Assembly (NCBI GenBank): GCA_905160935.1
Contig: CAJHZI010000697.1
Coordinates: 1,390,501-1,454,500, forward strand
DNA: 64,000 nt
DNA from: Enchytraeus crypticus
Taxonomy: Eukaryota > Annelida > Clitellata > Enchytraeida > Enchytraeidae
Reading direction: 5' to 3'
The notes under the pieces are model-generated. The model ran no database searches. It was not told the DNA's origin and saw only the letters and a program-made list of their open reading frames with translations. Positions 24,313 to 64,000 of the stretch are shown here, in pieces. How positions within the stretch are numbered: position 1 is the first letter of the stretch; each line of letters opens with the position of its first letter. Position numbers and translations under genes: made by a program.

Positions 24313-24689
24313 GGACAGACAAAATTAACTTAAGATAAATACAATGAAATTGATAAACAGTTTCATAATTCATTTATAAGTGTACAGTGTCTCATGCAGA
24401 CGCATACATAAGCATACACACACGCATATGCCGAGTTATTGAGGCACAACAATACAGTGATATGCGCTCTTAGGTTCATATGTAACTATATAACGCTACG
24501 GGTATTGTTGATTCATGCAAAACGCTATATTTTCTAATTATCCAAAAAGTGCTACCAAGTTAGCTTGAAAAATTGTAGCTTCAATACAAAAACTCCAAAA
24601 GTACAAAAATCATGGACAATAAAATGTAGACAGAACGTTTTCTATATCAATATGAAAATGGTGAAAATATGACTTCGACAACTTTAGAT
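24313..24689. other. Intergenic, no gene seen
   Basis: AT-rich unique-looking sequence between two tandem arrays. Confidence 0.55.
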
Positions 24690-24946
24690 AACATGTGACA
24701 ACATGAGACAACATGAGACAACATGAGATAACTTGAGATAACATGAGACGGCATATGCCAACATGAGACAGCATGTGCTAACATGAGATAACATGAAACA
24801 ACATGAAACAACATGAGACAATATGAGACAACACGAGCTATCATGATACAACATGAGACAACACGAGACAACATAAGACAACACGAGACAACATGAGACA
24901 ACACGAGATAACACGAGACAACATGAAACAACATGAAACAACTAGG
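24690..24946. repeat. 10-bp minisatellite
   Basis: About 25 copies of acaacatgag with variants (ataac, gaaac, acacgag). Its minus-strand frames (repeating LSHVVSC) are artefacts of the unit. Confidence 0.95.
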
Positions 24947-26084
24947 GTGTCTGGCGGACTCCTATAGCTTGTCAAAATTGTTCAGGTATTGATCTTTGTT
25001 ACGCTTATGAAATTGAAGTTCTTAGCTTAGCTAGCCTTTCAATTAATTACTGTTAGTTTTATTTTTTAATGACAAAAATGACTCAATACCACAATATCAG
25101 GACTCAGGCAGATCTATCGGATCGAAAACTGGAAATCCCTGAAAACAGATGATTTTAGAAAGCAATTGGATACCACTTTGACAGACATTAAGGGTATGTA
25201 GGTAAATACTGTAAGCATTGCAAAAATTACAATCATGGTAACATAGTATTACTGGTATACTACGTTACAAGTATTTAACAATCGAAAAGTTTAGTTCGTG
25301 TGAATTCCTAGAGCAATTCCAAAGGTATACATTGAATAGGGCAACCATGCCTGCCATGGTAATACCAAGCATGGAGTGGTAACTGTTCGGTGTACTGAAT
25401 ATCGGCCATATTTAAAACTTAAGAATCATATGTCTAGATGATCGAATCTATTCTTTATTTTGTAAATAGGACTAGTTACTTCTTTTTTAATAAATAAAGC
25501 ACATGCTTGCTTTTTAGTATTTTGGAAATTATATGGATCTTAAAGTCACGGTGAGAATTTCGTTAATTGCATATAAGCGGCCTATCCTTATGTTTTGGCT
25601 TAAAATTAGGCTGTTTATTGAATATCTAATTAACATTTTTCTCTTTAGTGATCTGGTCAACGAGCTGGTCCCAGATAGAAATTCTTTTAAACTCAGTTAA
25701 CTAAAGTAGATTAGTGACTTAAGGCACACCGAAGGTATCATTTAGCTTTATTAGATATTGGATCAGCAAATGCTGCCTTTTTTCCAAAATATTTATTTGT
25801 GAGTCTATTTCAATTTTTTCATAACATACACTTCTTCAGTATTCAATCGTCTCAAACAGAAGAAAATTAATGCAATTTTGACTTAAATTCTAAGGACTTA
25901 ATATCCTCCCACTGATTGCAGTCTTTCCAGTCACTGAGTTGACATTATTTGCATAGGTCTCTAGTTTACATGATTAACTTTTTCTTGTGATCTAGCCACA
26001 GATGGGTTAATTGTGGGCATGTGTGGTTATGGTAGTTAGCTACAGCGTGAAATATGTCTAAGAGTCGTCAAATACATCTGTCAG
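24947..26084. other. Intergenic, no gene seen
   Basis: AT-rich, no recognised element or coding signal. Confidence 0.55.
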
Positions 26085-26300
26085 ACCTATTGCTTCCAGA
26101 CAACTGAAGAATAGACAAACCTTAAACTGCGCGTGTAATAGGAAACTAAGCAAAACTTAGGAAGATAAAGTGAAACCAAATAGAAGCCATATTTTCCCAT
26201 CTATAGGCTAAAGGAGTGAATGGTGCATATCTTTAGTGAAGTGGTTAACTTTTAGATCGAATGGGCGCTCATTGTGGAGCTTGAAAGCAGAATACAAATA
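26085..26300 (+). mobile_element. Dispersed repeat C, diverged copy
   Basis: Blocks in the usual order: cttccagacaactgaagaat, agacaaaccttaaactgc, tagaagccatattttccc, ctataggctaaagg and ggagcttgaaagcagaatac. It is more diverged than the copy at 13185. Confidence 0.6.
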
Positions 26301-27277
26301 ATAATAATAAATAATAATAATAAAAAATAGGAATATATACCGTGAACATGCTAGTCTGAACTCTAGAAAGAGACGAAAATATAAACTCTCTGCTATATAC
26401 TGTATATAGGGCCTACGGGCAGGGGCTTGAGTAACGGCCTCAGATCTCATGATACAGCTTGTCTAAGAACGACAGACCGGCTGTAATGTCGTGCGCGCTC
26501 CAATGGATACAGTAAATAGGACTCGAAACAGAGGCAAAAACATTTGAACATAATTAGTTGTCGTTGAGTTTTCTAGTGCGTAGCTACAAATTAGGGCAGG
26601 TGTAGAATGGGCTTGACAAGTAGAAAGTTTTACAACCGCAGATAGCAAACACGATATTTCTGTAAATTACGATGTATTTCATGACGGTAGTTAGGCTGAT
26701 AATTATACATCAACTCGATCAAATTTTAATGTCATAGAATATGTAATTTTGTACAACTTGATTTTACTTAATATTGAATGACTTTGCATGAAGGACAGCG
26801 TGGTATATTTAGAAAATTGTGCAATGAACTAAATACCTCCAATATTTTCAGTCATTTCAGCTACGGTTTGAAATTATATAGTAGGCCCTATCTTCAGCAA
26901 ATAGAAGTAATTTAAAATCGATGGTCAAAAATTAGCTAACTATAGACGTTCATATATAGTCTATGAGTAAAAATTATTATCTTTAAACAGTTAAAGTTTA
27001 AATAATTTGAGGAATGTAAATATTTTTATTAATAAATAGAAAGTAAATATTTGTCGATAGATTACTTTAAGTCATATACATGTATAGCAAATATACATAG
27101 ATTTCATTTCCATGCTAAAACACTATATTTTTACCGTCATACCGCTCCACTAACTCTGATTTGAGAAAATTGTATAATCCGAATATATAAGATTTTCCGA
27201 GTCAAGTTTCTACAAGAACGGTCTAATGCGATTTAAGTGAGAAATTACAGTTACATTTTCTCTTGTTGCGTCTGGGC
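26301..27277. other. Intergenic, no gene seen
   Basis: An (ATA)n run at 26298-26325; otherwise AT-rich without signals. Confidence 0.55.
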
Positions 27278-27525
27278 CACTAAAAATAGGCCAACCGTTA
27301 ACTGCTCATGAAATAAGAGGCGACCAATCAAGAAATGAGGAATGCAATGGAAAGTCGCATTATAATCCCCGTTATTCACAAGCAATAGGCTACATACGGC
27401 ATGGATACGCCATAACCTTTGCGACTAGTTGATCTAATGAAAGCTCTTTATATATAGTATGAAAGTAGATTCTGAATATGAATATGTACCTTGAATCTGC
27501 TACTTGAAAGAATACTGTGCAATTT
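27278..27525 (+). mobile_element. Dispersed repeat C copy
   Basis: It shows ccaaccgttaactgctcatg, caataggctacatacggcat, ggatacgccataac, gtatgaaagtagattctgaa and tatgtaccttgaatctgc, colinear with the copy at 10250-10520. Confidence 0.72.
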
Positions 27526-28489
27526 CTAATTGTATTTGCGGTTCAGCATATGAGACTGAAGGTTCTATTATATTTTGTTTGTATTCATAATAAGTTAAAA
27601 CATCAGCTGTCATAACTCTATCTCTTCAAACAGCTGAACCTCTCAGATTTAATTATAGGCTATACAGGCTCACACTCTGCACGAGCCTATGGCTTCAGGC
27701 TTGTGAAGATGGTCTCACAGAGCAGACGCTACAGGAGGTTTAGTAAAGAAATACCTAGACGGATTGCGTACGCTCTCTCCGTCCTTAGTTAATTTACAGG
27801 CAAGCCTTAAAGAGTATTGGGTGATGCAAGGGTAAAATCATTAAAATGGCATTAAATTACTTAACTTTCGTAGTTAGATTTATTATAAAGCAAATTGGTA
27901 TTATTTTTACGATAGAAAAGTGTTTTGCAGCACTAATTAATTAATATATTGGATACAGAAAATTGTTTTATTCACCTCATTACATATAGTGTAGCGCATA
28001 TATTAAATCACAATAACTAATGAGTAACTCATATTGACTTACAGGATCATCGCTTATCAGAAGAATACACTAACCGAGCATTAATGCAGTTTATTACAAC
28101 AATATCCTATTACTGTAATAGGTTCTAATTACATTAAATAATTAATTAAAGAAGAATTAGAATTCTTAGAATGGCTTGTATACTTCGTAGAACAATTTCA
28201 CACGATAAATGAATGGGATGAATCACATCGTAGTATGATTGACACATATCCTAAATGGATTGAAGACAACTAAACCAGCTGAGTGCGTCAATTCCAATAC
28301 GTTTAAGTTTAATTCTTATTCTATTTTATATGAGAAATCCGTTGATAGTCGTAACTGAAACATCAAAGTGATGGCAAAACATCATCATCTTTCTCAGATG
28401 AAGTGTTACCTAGATGGATTAGGCCTACCATATAGAGTCTCAACTCTAGCACAGCTGTAACAGTTACTGCACTAGAACAACTGTACATG
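27526..28489. other. Intergenic, no gene seen
   Basis: A less AT-rich stretch at 27655-27790 (ggctcacactctgcacgagc and onward) looks unique, but no frame or splice pattern could be assigned. Confidence 0.5.
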
Positions 28490-28815
28490 TAGCATCTTTA
28501 ATACAACTGTAGCTGCTTTCTAGCACAGCTATAGTCCTAGTACAACTAGAGCTGCTCTAGCGTAACTGTAGCGGCTCTAGTAAAACTGTAGCTGCTCTAA
28601 CACAACTGTAGCTGCTCTAGCACAACTGTAGCTGCTCTAATACAACTGTAGCTGCTTCAGTACAACTGTAGCTGCTCTAGTACAACTGTAGCTGCTCTAG
28701 CACAACTGTAGCTGCTCCAGTACAACTGTAGCTGCTCTAGCACAACTGTAGCTGCTATAGTACAACTAAAGCTGTTCCAGTTCAACTGTAGCTGCTCTAG
28801 TACAACTGTAGCGGC

Positions 28816-29415
28816 CATTGGCGTAACCACCAGGGGGGACAGGGGGGACACGTCCACTCCATAATTTAGAGTGGGGGGACATGCATGTAAATGTCCCCCC
28901 CAGAATTTTGGCTCAAATATGTATACTTTATGTAAGAAATTTAATATATATATACTTTATGTAAAAATATAAATACTTTACGTAGGCCCTAGTTATATTT
29001 TAAATATACATGTATATACTTTATGTAAAAATTACCTTTTATTGAAGCACAGTTAAATTTATTCAATAATTTTAATCTTCGATTATACAGGACCTCTAGT
29101 ATACCAAATATGGGCCCATATTTGAGCCCATATTTGGTATACTAGAATTTTTCTTAATTTCGTAGAACTTAGTTTCACTAGCTCAATTTTTTTCAAATAT
29201 GGGTCCATATTTGAAAAAATCCGAGCTAGTGAAAGTAAGTTCCCTTGCCCCCCCCTAACCACTACTCTTACATACATATTTACACATAGAAATTGCCAGA
29301 AAAACAATTAAAATCTAGTTTAAATTTTTTCGGCGGGCCTAAGGAGGGCAGCCCCCACCCATGGATAAGCCACTGATTGTGTCCCCCCAGATTTTCGGTC
29401 GTGGTTATGCCCATG
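28816..29415. mobile_element. hAT-like non-autonomous element inside the 20-bp array
   Basis: The ends are inverted: cattggcgtaaccac at the left and, reading inward on the other strand, catgggcataaccac at the right (13 of 15 match). Both are followed by G-rich runs (ccaggggggacagggggg; tctggggggacac). An 8-bp direct repeat, gtagcggc, flanks it (28808-28815 and 29416-29423), the length typical of hAT elements. A caution: gtagcggc also exists as a unit variant in the array (near 28568). No transposase frame is present. A second repeat is nested at about 29080-29392. Confidence 0.8.
29080..29392 (-). mobile_element. Nested hAT-like MITE (family M), copy 1
   Basis: It ends at the right in taagccactg (minus strand: cagtggcttatcc). 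It shares blocks with copies at 56760-56993 and 60186-60412: ccgccga next to an AT-rich stretch, aatttctatgtgtaaatatg, taagagtagtggttagg, ttcactagctcg and gtatactagaggtcctgtat. Its left boundary inside the outer element is not clear. Within it, a pair of inverted blocks (ataccaaatatgggcccata and its complement) forms a strong hairpin at 29100-29145. Confidence 0.65.
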
Positions 29416-29745
29416 GTAGCGGCTCTAGTACAACTGTAGCTGCTCTAGCACAACTGTAGCTGCTCTAGCACAACTGTAGCTGCTCTAGCACTACTGTAGC
29501 TGCTCTAGCACAACTGTAGCTGCTCTAGAACTACTGTAACTGCTCTATACAACTGTAGCTGCTCCAGTACAACTGTAGCTGCTCTAGCACAACTGTAGCT
29601 GCTATAGTACAACTAAAGCTGTTCCAGTACAACTGTAGCTGCTCTAGTACAACTGTAGCTGCTCTAGTACAACTAAAGCTGCTCCAGTACAGCTGTAGCT
29701 GCTCTGGTACGACAGCTACTGTGCTGTAGATGCTCTAGTACAAAT

Positions 29746-30639
29746 GCAGCTGCTATAGCACCATTAAAGCTGCTACAATATAACTACAATGAAAGGTTGG
29801 TGATGGATAAGGATATATAATGAGGCATCAATTATGATTCGCCCGTAATTTGTTTTCCAATTGGCTGTGACCCAAACTTCCGAAGCCTATTGTGGCAACG
29901 CATACGCGTGAGCCTACAGCCGCCGAGCCTGCAGCATCTGAAGCCTGTAGGTTGTAGGTTTATCACAAAGTCAACATTCTCTGTCTATATGTCATGCTTG
30001 AAATTATCCTGTCAGTTAATAGTCTTTGTGTTGTAATTAAGAGCTAAGCTTGTGTACTCCAAGTGAAAGTAGTTCATTGAAAATAATCAATTTTTTATTC
30101 ACTTTCAGAATCTTCATGAGTAAGTAATAAAGTTTTATGAGTTAAGTATTTTAGTGTATCTATAAAAACTCCGTACTTGATAACTGCTCTTATTGTAAAT
30201 TTAAATATTATATACAATAGCGTGTGTACTGAATTATTTTTGCGTCTTTTTGCCAGAAGAGACTAAAGCTAATGTTTCAGTGTTTTCAGAATGTTAATAA
30301 TACCTCGAATCATATCTTTTGTAGATTATGATAAATAAGCTAAATAATATACCTAGCTTGCTTTAAAATAAAACACCTAGTTTGCTTTTAGATAGTATAC
30401 CTAGTTTTATTTTAAATAATTTATCTAGTTTGCCCAATGAAATATACATTAGGCAGGTTTGCATACTCTTTGTAATTCTGTAACTCTAATATCAAACTAT
30501 AGACATGCCTTCTGATTACGTTTTGCCACAAAATTAAGTACTATGAGACACTATCGTAAATGAATTTATTTGATAGGAACATTTTATAGTGGAATCGTTC
30601 AATTAATGATTCACGGTTTGATCCTACAAGAATCCGGAT
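29746..30639. promoter_or_regulatory. Upstream region of the GAB gene
   Basis: The promoter or 5' untranslated region of GAB should lie here or further upstream, but no TATA box or initiator can be assigned with confidence. A CpG-bearing patch at 29875-29960 (ggcaacgcatacgcgtgagc, cagccgccgagcctgcagc) is the only stretch of raised GC. A possible acceptor (cctacaag, 30623-30630) just before the start codon would allow an upstream noncoding exon. Confidence 0.3.
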
Positions 30640-60940
<30,301 letters not shown>

Positions 60941-61294
60941 ATTTTAAGATTTATTATTTAATTCGTCAGAAGTTTTTCATTTGCGGGCTTTACGATTAGG
61001 CCTACGCGCTCCTTGTATAATAACTAGGGCATATGCTCAAGTATCTCATGTTCAACTAGGTCACCAACTCAAGACTGCATGTCATTGCTGATTGATGCCT
61101 TAGTTAGGCCCCTATATGCCATATAATATACAGTAGAGTGGACGGGGAATGATCATTTCTGAACCGTAGTGAACAATTGAAGAGGATATTTATTCTTGAA
61201 TAAAAGTTTATAACTACTTGCAGGTGTCTCAGTTAACCGCACTTCTGCTAAAGCTGTTATTAAAACAACTCAGGAATCTGGAAATATAAATCCT
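60941..61294 (+). other. GAB 3' untranslated region and downstream
   Basis: The first AATAAA after the stop is at 61199-61204, giving a 3' UTR of roughly 280 bases if it is used. TAGGCCTA occurs at 60998. Confidence 0.5.
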
Positions 61295-61545
61295 GAAACC
61301 TAATGGGCCTGCCATTAGGCAGCTACACGAGTGAGAGGGAGAAATCCCCTAAGGTCTTCGTCCTGTAATCGTTTAGTAGGCTATATAATGTCGTAATATG
61401 ACAGCGTTAGATAATTAATTGGGAATTAAATAGATGATTAGGAATGTTAGATGATTTAAAGATTCACTCATGTGGACACAAAGATGAAAGCGAGAGACAA
61501 GAGTGGAGGCGTTATACACCATGTATCTGCCAATAAGCAATGCAC

Positions 61546-61580
<35 letters not shown>
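61295..61580 (+). mobile_element. LINE D 3' ends, copies 4 and 5
   Basis: At 61310-61345 a short end (gggcctgccattaggcagct). At 61436-61560 a longer one: ttaggaatgttagatgattt, aaagattcactcatgtggac, gtggaggcgttatacaccat, then gcaatgcactacgagag and a (GA)n tail to 61580. The second includes the decayed LDDLKTHTY/RRYIPW region. Confidence 0.75.
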
Positions 61581-61581
<1 letters not shown>

Positions 61582-62044
61582 TAATTGCTGTTGTATTAAT
61601 CTGTAATTCTTGTTTTGTATTTAATTAATTCAAAGATCAATGTGATTTTTCCTTATATTACTATAATTCTGTGCTAAGAGCAGCAGTAGGGATTGTCGAT
61701 TATATTTTTTATTTCGTTTTAAGTCCATGGCAGAATTAGAAACAATAGTAATGAAAACTAAAAGAATTATAGTTCTTATTCTTACTACGGCTAAGTGCAT
61801 TCTTACTACGGCTAAGTGCTAACAGGAGAGTAAAATGGCCACTTAGGATTATAACCCAGAAAATTGGCGTAATTAACCACTGGCTGTCGACAGAGCAAGG
61901 ACAAGTAGTTGCTTGGAATTTCAGTTGGAAAAGCCCCCACATCCGACCTACGAACCAGACATGCCCGAATTCCATAATTAATTGGATATCTGCAATTTCT
62001 GCAATTCAACAGCGAATAAGGCCATACTTTTTCTTTTGTAACAA
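61581..62044. other. Intergenic, no gene seen
   Basis: AT-rich; a short duplication (tcttactacggctaagtgc twice) at 61779-61819. Confidence 0.6.
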
Positions 62045-62845
62045 TACATTCATCATCATCATCATCATCATCTTCCCTTAAATCCCAGTTTACCCAGGGT
62101 CGGGATACGAATAGACCTTCTCCAGTTTCCCTGTCCCCCACCCTATCATCAGTCAATCCACTATTTGTTATGTCCTTCTTAATTACCGCATCCCAAATCA
62201 ATAGTGGTCTACCTCTCTCTAGCTTAACATCCAGTTCTTTCCTCCAAACTCTCTTTGCTACATCCTCATCCGCCTTTCTCACAGTATGCCCATACCATCT
62301 CAATCTCGACTGAGCCAACCTATCCCCGATCCCCTGAACATTCAAATTCATCCTCACATATTCATTTTCCATTCTGTCCTTCCTAGTTCTTCCACACATT
62401 AGACGCAACATTCTCATTTCTGCCACATGCAAGATCTGCAAATGTTCCCTTTTTAGTGCCCAACATTCCGAACCATACATCATACTGGCCTTACCACAGA
62501 ACTATAAAATTTGCCTTTCAGTCTTAGTGGGATTCTCCTATCACACAACACTCCATTGGCAGCCCTCCACTTTGCCCATCCAGCCTGAATCCTACTAGTA
62601 ACCTCCTTTTCCAACTCCCCATTATGGCATTTCCTCTATTACAGATCCCAAATACTTAAAATCTGTTACCTTCTTTAGCTCCACACCCTGACATATTACT
62701 CTATCTCCGTTATCATCTCACCCTTCCATCTACTCTCTAAATGCTCCTTTTTTTCCTTATTCACCCTCAGTCCTTTACTTTCCAGTGCCTCTCTCGCGTT
62801 TTCCAACATCTCGCTTACTTTCTCCACAGTGTCTCCTACTATCAC
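62045..62845 (-). mobile_element. LINE R (RTE/Proto2-like) C-terminal part, 5'-truncated
   Basis: On the minus strand from 62845: VGDTVEKVSEMLENAREALE and SKGLRVNKEK (reverse transcriptase after YADD), then after breaks YGSECWALKREHLQILHVAE, MRMLRLMCGRTRKDRMENEY, RLAQSRLRWYGHTVRKADED and ERGRPLLIWDAVIKKDI, then the 3' end actgggatttaagggaagat and a (GAT)n tail at 62045-62070. Motif order and the WYGH and GRP signatures are typical of RTE-related LINEs; the clade is my judgement. At least one frameshift lies at about 62480-62690, so the copy is dead. It is the longest copy of the family whose 3' end also occurs at 7189, 8614 and 54214. Confidence 0.88.
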
Positions 62846-63520
62846 CAGCAGGGGAGGTTCTGGCTTATGCAAAATGGAGTGGCAAGGCAAAATTTAGGGG
62901 GGCACATATGAGGCAATATTTCGGGGAGGGCGCTATTAAACCCCCTCTATTTTTCTATTATATATCATCTTCATCATCATCACATCTGTCTAAATAGGCA
63001 TAAAAAATATTAAGTGCATGCAGTCCCTGGCCACATCCAACTATGATGCTTGTAAATGATACTGAATAAATATCTGCAACAATTAACGTAGAAATTTGTA
63101 AACTTAAACGTTTTAAATTCGCATTAATAGGAAACATTTGTAATTTTCCCAAATCATGACATAAAACAAACATAAACTGAACGAAACCTTCATTAAATAG
63201 CCTACTTAATATATGAGTTACATCTATATATTTATATTGTCATAGAGTACTTTAGACCTAACTGGTAGAAATAAAGAAAATGATATCTTAGCTGTATTGC
63301 TAAAAGTTTACAAAACAATCTAGCGACTATGGCTCATTCAGATGAAGCCCAAAACTGAATGAGAAGTATAATGAACAATCTACCGACTTGAAGACTCCCA
63401 GCCAGATAGCGAGCACCCTTAATTACTTGTTAATAAACGTGTTCATTGTCTTATAACACCCTTTGAAATCGACCTAAGGTAGACTTCAAGTTAAAGTCGA
63501 GACCTTAATATGCATTAGGC
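62846..63520. other. Intergenic, no gene seen
   Basis: At 62850-62945 a G-rich stretch (agcaggggaggttctggctt, aggggggcacatatgagg) resembles the ends of hAT-like MITEs but no partner end was found. A (CATCAT)n run lies at 62967-62985. The rest is AT-rich. Confidence 0.5.
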
Positions 63521-63791
63521 CTATATAGATTCAACTTCAGTGCAACAAATTAACACCTCAACAACTTTCAGATTCGTACCGGGAGGCTTTGCACTCAAAT
63601 ATATAAGGTTAGGATGTTTTACGAGAGTTGGAGAGTTGATTGCGTAGTCTGTAGTATAATCAAACAGTTTTATAATTCGACGGAAGCAGCATTCTAAGAC
63701 AATTAGACAATTTGCACTGAAACTACTACAATCGATTCGTTGTTCTGCCAGTGTCTCAATTAAACTTTTACTTGACTTAATCAGCCTAATC

Positions 63792-64000
63792 CTATGCTGC
63801 ACAGCAGATAAGGAATTCTCTCTCATCTACTCTTTGGAAGTCTTCGATTGAATACATCGGTGACATCGGCCTCCGCTTTCCTACGAGCAGTTCCATAGGC
63901 AGTTGAAGATCTTTTCCGTCTCTCTTTTCAATCCAGTGACTATGAGTTGCGACCAGAACGCAAGCCTCCTTGTCTTTAATTTCCTTTATCTTTGGACTGA
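63792..64000 (-). CDS. Possible C-terminal exon of an unknown gene, cut by the window end
   Basis: Read from the window end on the minus strand, one frame stays open for 68 codons to a TAG at 63794-63792: SPKIKEIKDKEACVLVATHS, HWIEKRDGKDLQLPMELLVG and KRRPMSPMYSIEDFQRVDER. The other two frames have stops. Composition is mixed and hydrophilic with no repeat bias, unlike nearby chance frames. No domain is recognised, and a frame of this length can occur by chance. Confidence 0.3.
   Translation of the reverse strand, partial: SPKIKEIKDKEACVLVATHSHWIEKRDGKDLQLPMELLVGKRRPMSPMYSIEDFQRVDEREFLICCAA

Larger units (their letters stand above)
28490..29745. repeat. 20-bp minisatellite, split by an insertion
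   Basis: Copies of tacaactgtagctgctctag run from 28490 to 28815 and continue with the same unit from 29416 to about 29745. The 600 bases between are a separate element. The unit is more degenerate at both outer ends, as expected for an array that expands from the middle. Confidence 0.93.

Noticed and set aside
24647-24941. Cys/Val/Leu-rich minus-strand frames of 85-95 codons
   Set aside because: Reading of the 10-bp minisatellite.
28657-28857. 66-codon Leu/Val-rich minus-strand frame
   Set aside because: Reading of the 20-bp minisatellite.

Overview
The window looks like nuclear DNA of an invertebrate animal. It is AT-rich, and it has spliced genes with long introns, dense microsatellites and minisatellites, LINE and tRNA-derived SINE copies, and hAT-like and mariner-like non-autonomous DNA transposons. 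The only gene I recognise is a GAB/DOS-type docking adaptor, a family found only in animals. Many copies of the palindromes TAGGCCTA and TACATGTA, and the repeat mix, would fit a marine bilaterian, possibly a lophotrochozoan, but the sequence does not fix the phylum.

Layout. 1-15968: about 16 kb with no gene I can support, holding a SINE, two LINE 3' ends, five copies or traces of a dispersed repeat called C here, minisatellites and one GC-rich island. 15969-20587: the last or only coding exon of an unrecognised 1483-residue Gln/Ser-rich protein. 20588-30639: intergenic, with tandem arrays and repeats; one 20-bp array is split by a hAT-like element. 30640-60940: a GAB gene on the plus strand in seven coding exons (30640-30720, 40645-40951, 42651-43160, 48404-49588, 50051-50159, 50999-51155, 60500-60940). 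All splice phases agree and give 929 residues. 60941-64000: repeats, a LINE fragment on the minus strand and a possible host exon cut by the window end.

The GAB protein has an N-terminal PH domain, a long disordered middle with YDxP/YNVP and YxN sites for SH2 proteins, a Pro-rich S/T-P region, and the paired C-terminal YLDLEL and DYKEID motifs that dock the phosphatase SHP2/Corkscrew. Its introns carry most of the transposon history: a 1.46-kb hAT-like element nested in a LINE, a 5'-truncated L2/CR1-like LINE with nearly intact frames, a 756-bp foldback element, and an antisense coding-like block at 52792-54105 that I could not identify.

Most striking: a minisatellite (8145-8470) whose unit is a 16-bp piece of a dispersed repeat; a tandem duplication of the 3' end of GAB exon 2 with its splice donor; a SINE family whose tail resembles the 3' end of the L2-like LINE; and a tRNA-like SINE set. 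I saw no retroviral, LTR or Polinton element, no CRISPR array, and no intact tRNA or rRNA gene.
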